DNA of 39,838 nt, from the IMG/VR virus record IMGVR_UViG_3300042388_000241, positions 1 to 39,838 of that record. The stretch is one strand, 5' to 3'. The position numbers and the translations under genes were made by a program. Shown here in pieces: positions 39,149-39,838 of the stretch. This DNA is from a virus. The first letter of the stretch is position 1. Each line of letters starts with the position of its first letter. The notes beneath the pieces were generated by a model that ran no database searches, was not told where the DNA came from, and worked only from the letters and a program-made list of their open reading frames with translations.

Positions 39149-39838
39149 ATGTTACGTGAAGTTAAGAATAAGCATATTTCCCCCCGCATCGTTCCTTTCA
39201 CCGCAACCCTCGCAAGCGGTGGCTCTACCGTAGATTTAGGATACGGGGATTTCACCATCTCCAGAGCTTCCACTGGAACTGGAACACTTACTCATAAAAG
39301 CCCGTATTCTAGAAACGGGCTTGTCTTAATTAGCCAGATTACTACGGCGGGTGGCTACGCTACTTACAACGCTTCTACAGCAAGCCCTAGTTCCATCCCT
39401 TTTACTATTCTCAATGCTAGTGGAACTGCAGTTGACGGCTCAATTACTGGCTTTGCTTTTGGCTGGGATAGCACTGACCTTTCTATCTGCAAGGAGCAGA
39501 GAGTTGAGTCTACAACTGCTGCTCCTAGAATTATCTGGGGCAAGATTACTGGAACAACTGGCGCCGTTGCCATCAACGCAAGGGACTTTTCTTGCACGAG
39601 AACGGCGGCTGGAACTTACGCGGTTATCTTCCGTACTGCCTTTGGAAAGGTCCCCATGGTTAAGGTTACGGGGAGCGGGAATACCTCTACTTCCGTAGCT
39701 AATAGAAGCCGAGTCACAGCGGTGACGGCAGCTGGCTGCACAATTGTAATGGCGCCTGAGACTGGAACTCCTACTGATGGCGATTTCTACATTTGCGTCA
39801 TTGGAGTTGATGGCCGTTCAGATGCAAGAAAAGGACGT
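39149..39838 (+). CDS. 5' part of surface-type virion protein (continues at base 1-466)
   Basis: The ATG at 39149 follows GGAG by 8 bases. The frame is open for 230 codons to the window end and continues through the circular junction to the TAA at 464-466, for 342 residues in total. The sequence is beta-rich (Thr, Ser, Gly), with segments such as LIWGKITGTTG-like strands and few charges. It belongs to the run of surface proteins following the capsid. The last 127 bases duplicate the window start. Confidence 0.85.
   Translation, partial: MLREVKNKHISPRIVPFTATLASGGSTVDLGYGDFTISRASTGTGTLTHKSPYSRNGLVLISQITTAGGYATYNASTASPSSIPFTILNASGTAVDGSITGFAFGWDSTDLSICKEQRVESTTAAPRIIWGKITGTTGAVAINARDFSCTRTAAGTYAVIFRTAFGKVPMVKVTGSGNTSTSVANRSRVTAVTAAGCTIVMAPETGTPTDGDFYICVIGVDGRSDARKGR
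39712..39838. repeat. Terminal direct repeat, right copy (circular contig overlap)
   Basis: Identical to bases 1-127. See the left copy. It closes the circle within the 342-residue gene. Confidence 0.95.

Overview
The window is a complete tailed-phage genome. Its first and last 127 bases are identical (1-127 and 39712-39838), so it closes into a circle of 39,711 bp, and the gene starting at 39149 continues into position 466. The portal, the connector-like protein and the long tail gene resemble P22-type (podovirus-like) modules. Lipobox and Sec signals suggest a Gram-negative host, but nothing identifies the host more closely. No integrase, DNA polymerase, primase or helicase could be recognised. 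The only replication or recombination candidates are an SSB-like protein and two PD-(D/E)XK-type nucleases.

Layout: two gene blocks diverge from a gene-free, hairpin-rich stretch at about 25.5-26.7 kb. The rightward block starts at 26703 with a ribbon-helix-helix regulator. It continues through a glycan/methyl-transfer cluster (27.2-30.0 kb), small and large terminase, portal, scaffold and capsid (30.4-38.5 kb). It then runs through surface proteins, connector, tail and probable internal virion (ejection) proteins, wrapping round to 12.9 kb. It ends with a T4-type lysozyme, surface-type proteins, a GT4 glycosyltransferase and a holin-like pair at 17.0 kb. The leftward block (25.4 down to 17.0 kb) has tightly overlapping small genes: the SSB candidate, nuclease-like proteins, a secreted metzincin-type protease, a phospholipase-A2-like protein and many unknowns. 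A helix-turn-helix regulator (23862-24179) faces right inside this block, with divergent, overlapping promoter-like sequences at its start.

The most striking feature is in the large terminase gene. An intein (32240-33106) splits the third nuclease motif, exactly between Asp432 and Cys722 of the precursor. The usual endonuclease place inside the intein does not encode an endonuclease in the terminase frame. Instead a complete HNH homing-endonuclease gene with a zinc-finger tail (32514-33053) lies there in the +1 frame, while the terminase/intein frame stays open across all of it. The same DNA therefore appears to be read both as intein linker and as a separate endonuclease. A second nested ORF pair lies at 28445-28798. 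The roughly 1.2 kb structured intergenic region is the other main candidate for something undescribed (origin, large non-coding RNA or both).
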